A stretch of 11,254 nucleotides of DNA from an uncultured bacterium (GTDB taxonomy: Bacteria; Cyanobacteriota; Vampirovibrionia; Gastranaerophilales; Gastranaerophilaceae): NCBI GenBank assembly GCA_900553205.1, contig USCK01000052.1, positions 1 through 11,254 of the forward strand, written 5' to 3'. The translations under genes were made by a program, and so were the position numbers. The notes beneath the pieces were generated by a model. That model was not told the DNA's origin. It was given only the letters and a program-made list of their open reading frames with translations, and made no database searches. Shown here in pieces: positions 1 to 7,214 of this stretch. Numbering within the stretch: position 1 is the stretch's first letter; every line of letters begins with the position of its first letter.

Positions 1-70
1 AAATCAAAAAGCGTGGTTTTCGATTATGGTTTGTCAACTCTCACTTCGTTCGTGCCTCTGCTCGGCTTGA
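1..70. other. Window edge, no gene supported
   Basis: No feature is visible here. One plus-strand frame stays open from base 1 to a TAA at 124-126, but it runs through the terminator hairpin and its translation has no recognisable pattern. It is therefore not called as the end of a gene. Confidence 0.4.
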
Positions 71-108
71 AAAAAGCCTCATTTCTAAAAATAGAAACAA
101 GGCTTTTT
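71..108 (-). terminator. Rho-independent terminator behind pckA
   Basis: A 9-bp outer stem (AAAAAGCCT at 71-79 with AGGCTTTTT at 100-108) and a 6-bp inner stem (TTTCTA at 82-87 with TAGAAA at 92-97) are separated by a CA/CA mismatch and close on an AAAA loop. Read on the minus strand, the hairpin lies about 20 nt past the pckA stop and runs into a run of six T. Runs of T/A on both sides mean it could also stop transcription entering from the left on the plus strand. Confidence 0.85.
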
Positions 109-129
109 CAAAAAGTTTTAAACTAAAAA

Positions 130-1734
130 CTACTTAGTAACGCAAGTTTTTGGTTTTGGACCTGCAGCAACGATTTCAGCAGGCATGTTTGGATATTTAG
201 CAGCAAAGTTGTCTAAGAACATTTGAGCAAGTTTGTTAGCTTGTTCATCATAAGCTGCTTTATCTTCCCACATTCCACGAGCATCTAATTTTTCATCAGG
301 TACATTTGGACAAGATGTAGGATAATCAACATTGAATACATCGTGGTGTTTGAATTCTACATTATCGAATGAACCGTTTAATGCAGCTGTAACCATTGCA
401 CGAGTGTAAGCAAGTTTCATACGTTTAGCACCTGCAGCAGCAGAGCCACCAGCCCAACCTGTGTTTACTAAGTAAACTTTAGTACCGTATTTTTCTAACT
501 TTTCACCAAGCATTTTAGCATATACAGAAGCGTCCATTGGCATGAATGGTTCACCAAACAATGTTGAGAATGTTGGTTGTGGTTCTGTAACACCACGTTC
601 TGTACCAGCTAATTTTGATGTGAAACCTGTTACAAAGTGGTACATAGCAGCGTTTTTATCCAATCTAGAAATTGGAGGTAAAACACCAAATGCGTCAGCT
701 GTTAAGAATACAACAACTTTTGGAATACCACCTTTGCTAGGGATTTGAGCATTGTTGATGTAGTTGATAGGATAACCAACACGTGTGTTTTCTGTCAAAC
801 TTCCATCATAGAAATCAAATTCACGAGTTTCAGGATTCATAACTACGTTTTCTACTAATGAACCAAATTTGATAGCATTATAGATATCTGGTTCGTTTTC
901 TGCAGAAAGGTTGATACATTTAGCATAACAACCACCTTCAAAGTTGAATACACCATCAGGTGACCAACCGTGTTCATCATCACCGATTAACTTACGAGAT
1001 GGGTCAGCTGAAAGAGTTGTTTTACCTGTTCCTGAAAGACCGAAGAATACTGCAGTTTCGTGAGTTTCTGGGTCCATGTTTGCTGAACAGTGCATTGGAA
1101 GTACATTTTTCTTAGTCATGATGTAGTTCATAGTAGCGAAAACTGATTTTTTAATTTCACCAGAGTATCTTGAGCCACAGATGATAATTGTATGTGCTTC
1201 ATAGTCAATAGCGATACAAGCTTCTGAATTTACACCATCAACTTCAGGATCACATTTGAAGCCTGGAGCACAAAGAATTGTGTAATCAGGTTCACCATAG
1301 TTAGCTAATTCTTCTGCAGTTGGACGAATTAACAATTCATGGATAAACAAGTTTTGACTAGCAAGTTCGTTTACAACTCTGAACTTTTGAGTATAAGTTT
1401 TGTCTGCACCTGCATAACCATCGAAGATGAATACTTCACGATTTTGTAAGTAAGCAGCGATTTTTCCTTTAATAGAGTTAAATTTTTCTCTGCTGATAGG
1501 GCGATTTACTTTACCCCAAGCAATTTCGTTGTGAACACCATCAGTATCTACGATAAACTTATCCTTAGGGGAACGACCTGTGTATTTACCGGTAGTAACA
1601 ACTAATGCACCTGTATTACTTAGAGAACCTTCTCCCAAACGTAGTGCTGCTTCTGTTAGTTGAGCAGGACTCAAGTTACGATAAACAGCTTTAGGTTCAA
1701 TAATACCTAATTTCTCAATTCCGTATGTTTCCAT
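130..1734 (-). CDS. pckA: Phosphoenolpyruvate carboxykinase (ATP)
   Basis: This cytosolic enzyme interconverts oxaloacetate + ATP and PEP + CO2 + ADP. It serves gluconeogenesis, or PEP-to-oxaloacetate CO2 fixation in fermenting anaerobes. The 534 residues match the normal length of the ATP-type family. Visible landmarks, in order: the substrate-binding GRSPKDK (R54), SRYSGE with Y190 and the following KK near 195-196, PMHCSANM with metal-ligand H215, the P-loop GLSGTGKTT (232-240), the kinase-2 motif LIGDDEHGW (249-257) and ENTRVGYPI with R318. All expected catalytic and metal ligands appear intact. The ATG is preceded by a strong AGGAGG at 1745-1750. The gene stands alone, with its own promoter and terminator, and is divergent from the 1977 gene. 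The GTP-type family is excluded by the motif set. Confidence 0.98.
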   Translation of the reverse strand: METYGIEKLGIIEPKAVYRNLSPAQLTEAALRLGEGSLSNTGALVVTTGKYTGRSPKDKFIVDTDGVHNEIAWGKVNRPISREKFNSIKGKIAAYLQNREVFIFDGYAGADKTYTQKFRVVNELASQNLFIHELLIRPTAEELANYGEPDYTILCAPGFKCDPEVDGVNSEACIAIDYEAHTIIICGSRYSGEIKKSVFATMNYIMTKKNVLPMHCSANMDPETHETAVFFGLSGTGKTTLSADPSRKLIGDDEHGWSPDGVFNFEGGCYAKCINLSAENEPDIYNAIKFGSLVENVVMNPETREFDFYDGSLTENTRVGYPINYINNAQIPSKGGIPKVVVFLTADAFGVLPPISRLDKNAAMYHFVTGFTSKLAGTERGVTEPQPTFSTLFGEPFMPMDASVYAKMLGEKLEKYGTKVYLVNTGWAGGSAAAGAKRMKLAYTRAMVTAALNGSFDNVEFKHHDVFNVDYPTSCPNVPDEKLDARGMWEDKAAYDEQANKLAQMFLDNFAAKYPNMPAEIVAAGPKPKTCVTK

Positions 1735-1744
1735 ATTTAAGCTT

Positions 1745-1751
1745 CCTCCTT
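1745..1751 (-). promoter_or_regulatory. Strong Shine-Dalgarno of pckA
   Basis: The minus-strand AAGGAGG is nearly full consensus and lies about 10 nt before the ATG at 1734. It is the best ribosome binding site in the window and fits a highly expressed central-metabolism enzyme. Confidence 0.85.
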
Positions 1752-1773
1752 TTAAAAAAGCAAAATTTATTTA

Positions 1774-1779
1774 ATTATA
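1774..1779 (-). promoter_or_regulatory. Likely pckA -10 box
   Basis: The minus strand reads TATAAT, a perfect -10 hexamer, about 40 nt before the pckA ATG. The -35 partner is poor: the region 16-18 nt upstream is T-rich without a clear TTGACA. A second TATAGT lies just upstream, near 1788-1793. Start-site mapping would decide between them. Confidence 0.5.
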
Positions 1780-1810
1780 CACCTTAACTATAGTACAAAA
1801 AGAACTAAAA

Positions 1811-1829
1811 TCAAACAGTATTCGTTTGA
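1811..1829. promoter_or_regulatory. Operator-like inverted repeat in the pckA/1977 divergent region
   Basis: TCAAAC (1811-1816) and GTTTGA (1824-1829) form perfect 6-bp arms around a 7-nt spacer. They lie upstream of the probable pckA promoter, in the 242-nt divergent intergenic region. A second small palindrome, TGATTT-GTT-AAATCA, lies at 1839-1853. Either could bind a dimeric regulator, but AT-rich DNA produces such repeats by chance. Confidence 0.25.
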
Positions 1830-1944
1830 GATAAAAAGTGATTTGTTAAATCATAATTAACTTATATTTTAATCTTTCTTTTGTAACATTTTCTTTACAA
1901 TCTTTTTCAAAACAGGCAATTTTTGAAAAGAAAAACACTTTATC

Positions 1945-1980
1945 ATGGTACGGGAATTAATAGAGGAAAATAGATTATGA
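1945..1980 (+). CDS. Possible 11-codon upstream ORF overlapping the 1977 gene
   Basis: ATG at 1945 opens an 11-residue frame (MVRELIEENRL) that ends in the TGA of an ATGA at 1977-1980, where the ATG is the start of the 418-residue gene. The arrangement could couple translation of the two. There is no good ribosome binding site before the first ATG, and the SD of the main gene lies inside this short frame, so it may be chance. Confidence 0.2.
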   Translation: MVRELIEENRL

Positions 1981-3233
1981 GTTACAGCGATATTAATGCA
2001 TTTGGTGATTACACACTAGCAGCTTTAACAGATCCTACATACGGTGGCGAACAAGTCATTCGTTCTCTTGATAACGAATTAAAATTCCAATCCACATTTG
2101 ATTATATCAATCAAGATGCAGGATACAATATGAAGTTTTACCCTCATTATTCAAATTTCGGAGCATCTTCTAGCCCATCAGACTTTGCAACTGTTTTAGG
2201 TTCTACATTGTTAGACGGTTCAATAGATAGCTTGTACAACGATTCAATCCTAAATTCAATGAATGTAGGATTGAGCGCATATTTAGAAAACAGTTTTATG
2301 AACGGTATGAATGTTGGCAACCCATTCCAATCAGCTTGGGACAGCAACCAATTCAAATTCAATTTTACAGATAATTCTATCAAAACAAATTTACCTTCTT
2401 GGGACAAAGTAAACACTAATTGGAACTTTTCCATCACCCCTGGTTCAGGCGTTTCAGTAAGTGGTAAAAATGTTGATTATTCAAAAAATTCTGAAAAAGC
2501 AAACTTTAATAAAGCCGTTGCTTTAATCAAAGCTTACGGTGAAAAAACAGGTAAATCTTATGATGATAAACTAAACAAAGTTGCTCAAGATATGAAAGGC
2601 AGTTATAAAACAGGCTTAGCAAAATTAAAAGCAATTATTGCAACTTTTGACCAAAAGAAACTTACAGAAGTTGTAAGAGAAATCAGCCACAAAATCTATG
2701 ATGAACAAGAATCAAAAGGCAAAGCTATTTCTGATAACTGGGCAAATCAAATCTCAAATGCCACATCTAAATCTGGATTCAAAGTTGACACATCTGGTGT
2801 TAACAAAGATAATGTCCTACATGTTTTAGGAACATACATCAGTAACCCTAAATTCAAAACTGGTGGTATGTGGAATGCTCTAATCAATAACAACTATGAT
2901 GACATATCAAAAGCTTTGATTGAAAATGCCAAAGAATTATTAAAATCAGGAAAATGCACAAACGATATCACAAAACACAAAATTCGTGGCTATGTATCTT
3001 CATTAGAAAAAGACGGAGATATAAAAAATAAAATTTCTGTTGTATATCACTTATTTGACATTTTAAGATATGAAAACGCATCTTACAACGATAACAAAGC
3101 ATTCGCTATCGTTGGTGGTGGAGTAATCCCAAGCAACAAAATTGAAACAACTCCTGATAATTACCAAAGCAAAAAATATCAAGCAGAAAAAAATGCTTAT
3201 AACTCTGCATCTAAATTAAATACTAAAGGTTAA
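1977..3233 (+). CDS. Hypothetical protein, 418 residues, no recognised family
   Basis: I do not recognise this protein. It has no signal peptide and no obvious membrane segment. The first 150 or so residues are rich in Asn, Ser, Phe and Tyr and look low in regular helix. From about residue 170 onward, Lys/Glu/Asp/Ala-rich stretches look mainly helical, and the C-terminal 30 residues are polar and probably flexible. I see only one cysteine, in the segment GKCTND. No nucleotide-binding or catalytic motif stands out. The start is supported by GAGGA at 1963-1967, nine bases before the ATG. It is the only plus-strand gene, divergent from pckA and convergent with nadC. It may be a lineage-specific cytoplasmic or structural protein; function unknown. 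Coding status rests on length, ribosome binding site and smooth amino-acid composition. Confidence 0.8.
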   Translation: MSYSDINAFGDYTLAALTDPTYGGEQVIRSLDNELKFQSTFDYINQDAGYNMKFYPHYSNFGASSSPSDFATVLGSTLLDGSIDSLYNDSILNSMNVGLSAYLENSFMNGMNVGNPFQSAWDSNQFKFNFTDNSIKTNLPSWDKVNTNWNFSITPGSGVSVSGKNVDYSKNSEKANFNKAVALIKAYGEKTGKSYDDKLNKVAQDMKGSYKTGLAKLKAIIATFDQKKLTEVVREISHKIYDEQESKGKAISDNWANQISNATSKSGFKVDTSGVNKDNVLHVLGTYISNPKFKTGGMWNALINNNYDDISKALIENAKELLKSGKCTNDITKHKIRGYVSSLEKDGDIKNKISVVYHLFDILRYENASYNDNKAFAIVGGGVIPSNKIETTPDNYQSKKYQAEKNAYNSASKLNTKG

Positions 3234-4057
3234 TCCAACCCTAAATCCAATGTAGGTGCTTTGGCAACTATTGCGCTTGAAGAAATTATATCAACTCCTG
3301 TTGATGCAATTTCTCTTAGAGTTGTAAGATTAACATTTCCACTTGCCTCAATAATTGCAGCTCCATTGATTTTTTCAATCGCTATTTTCATTTCATCTGT
3401 TGTCATATTGTCAAGCATGATGATATCAACACCACAGTTAAGAGCCTCCTCAACCTGTGCTAATGTATCACATTCAACCTCAATTTTATGAGCATGTGAA
3501 ATTGATTTTTTAAGTATATTGATTGCGTTGCTTAACGAACCAGCAAATTTAACATGATTATCTTTAATCATTGCACAATCAGATAAATTAAATCTATGAA
3601 CATGCCCGCAACCAACTTTTACTGAATATTTTTCGAATACTCTAAAACAAGGTGTTGTTTTTCTTGTATCAACAATTTTTGCTTTATATCCTTCGATTGC
3701 TTTTTGATATTTTCTTGTTTCGGTTGCGATACCTGACATTCTTTGAATATAGTTCAAGGCAGTTCTTTCACCAGTCAAAACTGCTCTTGCTGAACCTTTT
3801 ACTTCTGCAAGTTTATCACCTTTTTTAATTTCGTCACCATCTTTAACATAAAATTTGATTTCGATATCTTTGTCTAATATTTCAAAAACTGTCTTAAACA
3901 CATTACGACCACAGAAAACACCATCTGTACGAGAATTCAATGTACATTTCATTGTGTCATCTTCTGATACTAAATTGTCTGTTGTAATATCACCAAAGCC
4001 AATATCTTCAATAAGTGCTTGTTTTACATATTCTTCAATCAAAAATCTATTTAACAA
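3230..4057 (-). CDS. nadC: Nicotinate-nucleotide pyrophosphorylase (carboxylating), quinolinate phosphoribosyltransferase
   Basis: The enzyme converts quinolinate + PRPP to nicotinate mononucleotide + CO2 + PPi in de novo NAD synthesis. At 275 residues it has the usual length. Seen: an N-terminal lid domain beginning LIEDIGFGDITT, then the barrel motifs ERTALNYIQRMSGIAT (97-112), TRKTTPCFR (131-139), EKYSVKVGCGHVHR (142-155), AMIKDNH (162-168), VECDT (194-198), MLDNM (214-218) and EASGNVN (237-243). Two places differ from the usual pattern: GGGxNHR reads GCGHVHR, and the final TH(S) segment reads SSSAIVAKAP. The start is a TTG at 4055-4057, 11 nt inside the end of nadB, with AAGGAGAA at 4065-4072 serving it; no in-frame ATG is nearby. 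It is translationally coupled to nadB. Its stop shares TTAA with the convergent 1977 gene. Confidence 0.96.
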   Translation of the reverse strand: MLNRFLIEEYVKQALIEDIGFGDITTDNLVSEDDTMKCTLNSRTDGVFCGRNVFKTVFEILDKDIEIKFYVKDGDEIKKGDKLAEVKGSARAVLTGERTALNYIQRMSGIATETRKYQKAIEGYKAKIVDTRKTTPCFRVFEKYSVKVGCGHVHRFNLSDCAMIKDNHVKFAGSLSNAINILKKSISHAHKIEVECDTLAQVEEALNCGVDIIMLDNMTTDEMKIAIEKINGAAIIEASGNVNLTTLREIASTGVDIISSSAIVAKAPTLDLGLD

Positions 4058-5663
4058 AACTAGGTTCTCCTTGTCCTTTTATCATACAATTGTGGATTCC
4101 TTCTTCAAATGTTACTGGGCAATCCAAACGACAGTGCGCACCACGAGATTCTTGACGCTTTAATGCCGATTTTATAATTAATTGTGCAACTGTCAACATA
4201 TTTCTGAATTCGTATTCATCTTTGTTTAAACATCTTGTTGTTCTGCCGAATCTGTTTTTCAAATTATAAATTAAATCAAGCCCTTTTAGCAGAGATTCTT
4301 CTGTTCTCAAAATACCTGCGTTGTCCCACATTATATTTTCAAGTTCAACCTTCATTGAATCAATATCATAATCTTCTTCGCTGATAGGGATAGCATAACT
4401 GTCTATAGCATTTTTTATATTCTCATCAATTTTGCTTGGTGGAACAAGATTCATAAACGATAGATAATTTGCAAGCTCATGTGCTGATACAACACATTCC
4501 AACAATGAATTGCTTGCCAGCCTGTTTGCACCATGCAATCCGGTAGAAGCACATTCACCTATTGCATAAAGCCCACGCAAAGATGTTCTGCCTTCAAGAT
4601 TAGTTTTAATACCACCCATCATATAATGCGCTGCAGGAGCAACAGGAATAGGTTTTGTAGCAATATCAATATCGTATTTTTTACAGATTTTAGATATTGT
4701 AGGAAATCTCTTCGCAAGTTTTTCTGCAGGGATATGAGTTGCATCAAGATAAACACAATCTGAATCTGTTTTCTTCATTCTATCAAATATCGCACGAGTA
4801 ACTATATCACGAGGCGCAAGTTCTTTTAGTTCGTGGTATTCACTCATAAACTGAACACCATTCTTATCAATAAGTTTTGCCCCTTCCCCCCTTACAGATT
4901 CTGAGATTAAAAATCTTTTTTTAGAATTTGGAATACAGAGTGCTGTCGGGTGGAATTGAACAAATTCCATATCTTGTAACATTGCACCTGCATTATATGC
5001 AAGAGCCAACCCGTCACCTGTTGCAACTGTCGGATTAGTAGTATATTTGTATAACTGACCGATACCACCTGTTGCAAGGATAATTGCAGAGGAATAAATT
5101 GTTTGATATTCATTAGTCAAAGAATTGTAAGCAATAATCCCTTTACATTCACTATCCGTATTTATTAATAGTTCCGTAATTGTAGAATCTTCCATAATAT
5201 CAATATTCGGATTTTCTTTTGTGCGCTTGCAAAGAGTTTTTTCTATAATACTTCCTGTAGCATCACCACCGGCATGTAAGATTCTACGAACACTATGAGC
5301 AGCCTCAAGAGTATAAGTTAATTCACCGTTTTCATCTCTATCAAATTCAACACCCATATTAATAAGGTCGTTGATAACCTCGTCAGAATTTTGAGAGATA
5401 AATTTAACGGTTTCAATATCACTCAACCCTGCACCTGCTCTAAGTGTATCTTTTGTATGAAGTTCAACAGAATCTTCTTTATTTGACTTCATAACAGCAA
5501 CAATACCACCTTGTGCATAGCGAGAATTGCTTTCTCCAAAATTTGATTTTGTAATAACAAGAAGTCCATCAGGAAGATTAATATTTTGAGCAATTTTCAA
5601 TGCGCAAAACAAACCTGAAATCCCACTTCCTACAACAACTGCTGAATATTTTGAATATTTCAT
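4047..5663 (-). CDS. nadB: L-aspartate oxidase
   Basis: This FAD enzyme oxidises L-aspartate to iminoaspartate, which NadA condenses with dihydroxyacetone phosphate to quinolinate. It belongs to the succinate dehydrogenase/fumarate reductase flavoprotein family and in anaerobes can use fumarate as electron acceptor. The 538 residues are normal length. Visible: the Rossmann GSGISG (12-17), NSRYAQGG (46-53), HSVRRILHAGGDATG (123-137), ATGGIGQLY (197-205), QFHPTAL (236-242), RGEGAKL (258-264), APRDIVTRA (283-291), PAAHYMMGG (343-351), GECASTGLHGANRLASNS (369-386) and a C-terminal CRLDCPVTF. Residues expected for catalysis and dicarboxylate binding (E120, H238, R285, H346, R381) are all present. 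The aspartate-oxidase E120 and the neighbouring nadC separate it from fumarate reductase. It is first in the nadB-nadC operon; nadA is not seen here. Confidence 0.97.
   Translation of the reverse strand: MKYSKYSAVVVGSGISGLFCALKIAQNINLPDGLLVITKSNFGESNSRYAQGGIVAVMKSNKEDSVELHTKDTLRAGAGLSDIETVKFISQNSDEVINDLINMGVEFDRDENGELTYTLEAAHSVRRILHAGGDATGSIIEKTLCKRTKENPNIDIMEDSTITELLINTDSECKGIIAYNSLTNEYQTIYSSAIILATGGIGQLYKYTTNPTVATGDGLALAYNAGAMLQDMEFVQFHPTALCIPNSKKRFLISESVRGEGAKLIDKNGVQFMSEYHELKELAPRDIVTRAIFDRMKKTDSDCVYLDATHIPAEKLAKRFPTISKICKKYDIDIATKPIPVAPAAHYMMGGIKTNLEGRTSLRGLYAIGECASTGLHGANRLASNSLLECVVSAHELANYLSFMNLVPPSKIDENIKNAIDSYAIPISEEDYDIDSMKVELENIMWDNAGILRTEESLLKGLDLIYNLKNRFGRTTRCLNKDEYEFRNMLTVAQLIIKSALKRQESRGAHCRLDCPVTFEEGIHNCMIKGQGEPSFVK
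4065..4072 (-). promoter_or_regulatory. Shine-Dalgarno that fixes the nadC TTG start
   Basis: The minus strand reads AAGGAGAA inside the last codons of nadB, about 8 nt before the TTG at 4057. It is the main reason for choosing this non-ATG start. Confidence 0.7.
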
Positions 5664-5697
5664 TTTCCTAGTGTTCCTATAATTTTCTTATATAACA

Positions 5698-5727
5698 ATT
5701 TTAAACCAAACTATTAAAAATTGCTAA
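5698..5727 (-). promoter_or_regulatory. Candidate nadB promoter
   Basis: The minus strand has TTAGCA (5722-5727), an 18-nt spacer and TAAAAT (5698-5703), 35 nt before the nadB ATG. Both hexamers are 4-5 of 6 to consensus in very AT-rich DNA, so support is modest. The rest of 5664-5864 is AT-rich with no ORF of note and no recognised riboswitch. Confidence 0.3.
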
Positions 5728-5840
5728 TCTTGAAATTTGAATAAATAAAATATGTAAAAATATTTTTAGAGGTTTTCATGTAACCATACAACTAAAATAG
5801 AGTACAAACAGGTTAATTAACACAATAACAAATAAGTTTA

Positions 5841-5884
5841 TTTCTAATAAAAAATTATTTCTTATCAGATTTTTTCATTAGAAA
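5841..5884. repeat. AT-rich inverted repeat at the end of the 52-codon ORF
   Basis: TTTCTAAT (5841-5848) and ATTAGAAA (5877-5884) are perfect 8-bp arms. They extend inward through A6/T6 (5849-5854 with 5870-5875) with one bulged base. The stem surrounds the TGA of the small ORF at 5865. It lacks a GC-rich stem and a following T run on the minus strand, so it is only a weak terminator candidate. It could instead be an mRNA 3' end stabiliser or chance. Confidence 0.35.
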
Positions 5885-6023
5885 TATTCAGCACCATAGA
5901 ATTAGCTAATAGGGTTGTATAACTCTTTAAAGTCTTGCGAATAACAGGTATGTCATAGATATAGCCGGCATGCATAGATGTTTTTATATCAAATACTCTG
6001 CTTTTTCCTGTTTCGTTTTTCAT
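5865..6023 (-). CDS. Possible small protein, 52 residues
   Basis: I do not recognise it. It begins MKNETGKSRVFDIKTS and ends in SNEKI, with a middle part that could form one helix around IRKTLKSYTTLLANS. The ATG lies 15 nt past the stop of the UbiA gene on the same strand, and AAGGG at the UbiA stop sits about 12 nt before it. It would thus be the last gene of the nanE operon. Composition is protein-like and the region otherwise has no feature. With only 52 codons, and no homologue known to me, it could also be a chance frame or the remnant of a longer gene. Confidence 0.4.
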   Translation of the reverse strand: MKNETGKSRVFDIKTSMHAGYIYDIPVIRKTLKSYTTLLANSMVLNISNEKI

Positions 6024-6038
6024 TGTTATGTATATCCC

Positions 6039-7001
6039 TTAATATCCTAAAAATAATGTTGCCGAATATATTGTTGAGAAAAATATCATCAAATTTCTTG
6101 CCTGATACATTCTCATCATAAAACTTGCTGAACCTTCTTGCAAGATTATATCCCAGTTCTCCATCGGACCTTCATAAAACTTTCTCTTTGGCAGTTTTGT
6201 TTTGTCATCAATATATAACTTCATTGATGAAATTAAATTGATTGCCATTGGAATTGTTATTAATGTTATAAAGATTCCGATAGTTTTCGTATTCCAATAT
6301 ACCAAAAACAATGATAAATAAACAAGTATAAGTAATAATTTGTGACAATTTAAACTGTTTTTGCGAGAAAACATATTGGCTATAGTTTTTTTATTCTCTG
6401 ATTTGTCTAAGTCATAATCTAACATTGTGTCAGTATATAAAAGATTTACTGTTAATAACATTGTAGGTAAACAAACGATTAATGTTTTCCAGTCATATAC
6501 TCCATTCATAACACAACTAACTCCACCAAAAAGAAGTGGGCCATATATTAGAGCAATTAATGTTTCACAAAGTCTAAATTTTCCGGCTATTGGATACAAA
6601 ATTCCTGCTAGACCACTCAATAACATAATGATAAATATAGAAATCCCTATTTTTGATATAAAGAATATCCCTACACAAATTGCTAGTCCAAAACAAAATA
6701 AAGATAACAATATTAATTGTTTTGATGTAATTGTTTTATTCAAAAGATAATCACATTTTCCTTTTTGAGCATTTATAAGGTACTCATTTCCATTATCATC
6801 TATACGTTTAAGTTTTTTATAGTCAATATAATCATCAAACATATTTGCTCCGAGATGAGCAAAACAAATACCAAAAAGTGCAATAATGCCGTATATTATG
6901 TTGCCTGATTGTGATAGCCCATAAGCAAATGCAACTAACCACGAAAAAATCGACATTGGCAGAGCATAAGCTCTCGTAATCATTATTAAGGGTTTTATCA
7001 C
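6039..7001 (-). CDS. UbiA-family polyprenyltransferase, MenA-like
   Basis: This is an integral membrane enzyme of the type that attaches a polyprenyl chain from a polyprenyl diphosphate to an aromatic or other acceptor. In 320 residues I see about nine hydrophobic segments and both Asp-rich, Mg-binding motifs: NMFDDYID (53-60) after the second helix and DTMLDYDLD (191-199) followed by KSENKKTIA. The second resembles the DxxxDxxxD of 1,4-dihydroxy-2-naphthoate prenyltransferases. The loop after the first motif is long (about 60-95) and there is a long polar segment before the last helix (about 265-300). The acceptor cannot be told from sequence, so no gene symbol is given. The start is GTG at 7001, overlapping the upstream TGA by four bases (GTGA), with GGGGG about 9 nt before it. 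An ATG seven codons in is the alternative. Confidence 0.85.
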   Translation of the reverse strand: MIKPLIMITRAYALPMSIFSWLVAFAYGLSQSGNIIYGIIALFGICFAHLGANMFDDYIDYKKLKRIDDNGNEYLINAQKGKCDYLLNKTITSKQLILLSLFCFGLAICVGIFFISKIGISIFIIMLLSGLAGILYPIAGKFRLCETLIALIYGPLLFGGVSCVMNGVYDWKTLIVCLPTMLLTVNLLYTDTMLDYDLDKSENKKTIANMFSRKNSLNCHKLLLILVYLSLFLVYWNTKTIGIFITLITIPMAINLISSMKLYIDDKTKLPKRKFYEGPMENWDIILQEGSASFMMRMYQARNLMIFFSTIYSATLFLGY

Positions 7002-7213
7002 TTAATTATTCCCCCAAAGGAAACAACATCTTCATAAGAGGCACCTGCTTCAAGTAGTTCTTCTGCCGTAATACCGAATAAGGTAATCAATTCTATTGCT
7101 TCTTGTTTTGAATCAATATTCTTGACGACTTGCACAACAGCTTCTTCACGAGTAATATTTGAGAGTTTGTTATAAATTCCTAAAGCAAGACTTCGTTTTT
7201 TTGCTTTTCCCAT
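6998..7213 (-). CDS. Hypothetical small protein, 71 residues
   Basis: No family is recognised. A basic N-terminus (MGKAKKRS) is followed by a mostly helical, acidic body with the C-terminal segment GITAEELLEAGASYEDVVSFGG. There is no membrane segment and no cysteine. The pattern of short amphipathic helices suggests a compact helical bundle, possibly a binding or adaptor domain, but this is inference. The ATG is one base past the stop of the ROK kinase, and the TGA overlaps the GTG of the UbiA gene. It is thus sandwiched and very probably translated by coupling, which argues that it is real. Confidence 0.7.
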   Translation of the reverse strand: MGKAKKRSLALGIYNKLSNITREEAVVQVVKNIDSKQEAIELITLFGITAEELLEAGASYEDVVSFGGIIK

Positions 7214-7214
7214 A

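Noticed and set aside
542..748. 68-aa plus-strand frame within pckA
   Set aside because: Antisense shadow of a well-supported enzyme; no ribosome binding site or protein-like pattern.
2147..2437. 96-aa minus-strand frame within the 418-aa gene
   Set aside because: Shadow frame; the plus-strand frame is longer, has an SD and continuous composition.
4907..5113. 68-aa minus-strand frame within nadB
   Set aside because: Same-strand, other-frame shadow of intact nadB; no sign of a frameshift.
5664..5864. Riboswitch or small RNA in front of nadB
   Set aside because: No conserved stem pattern recognised; only AT-rich sequence and a weak promoter.
6427..6750. 107-aa plus-strand frame within the UbiA gene
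   Set aside because: Shadow of a membrane protein gene with both Asp-rich motifs intact.
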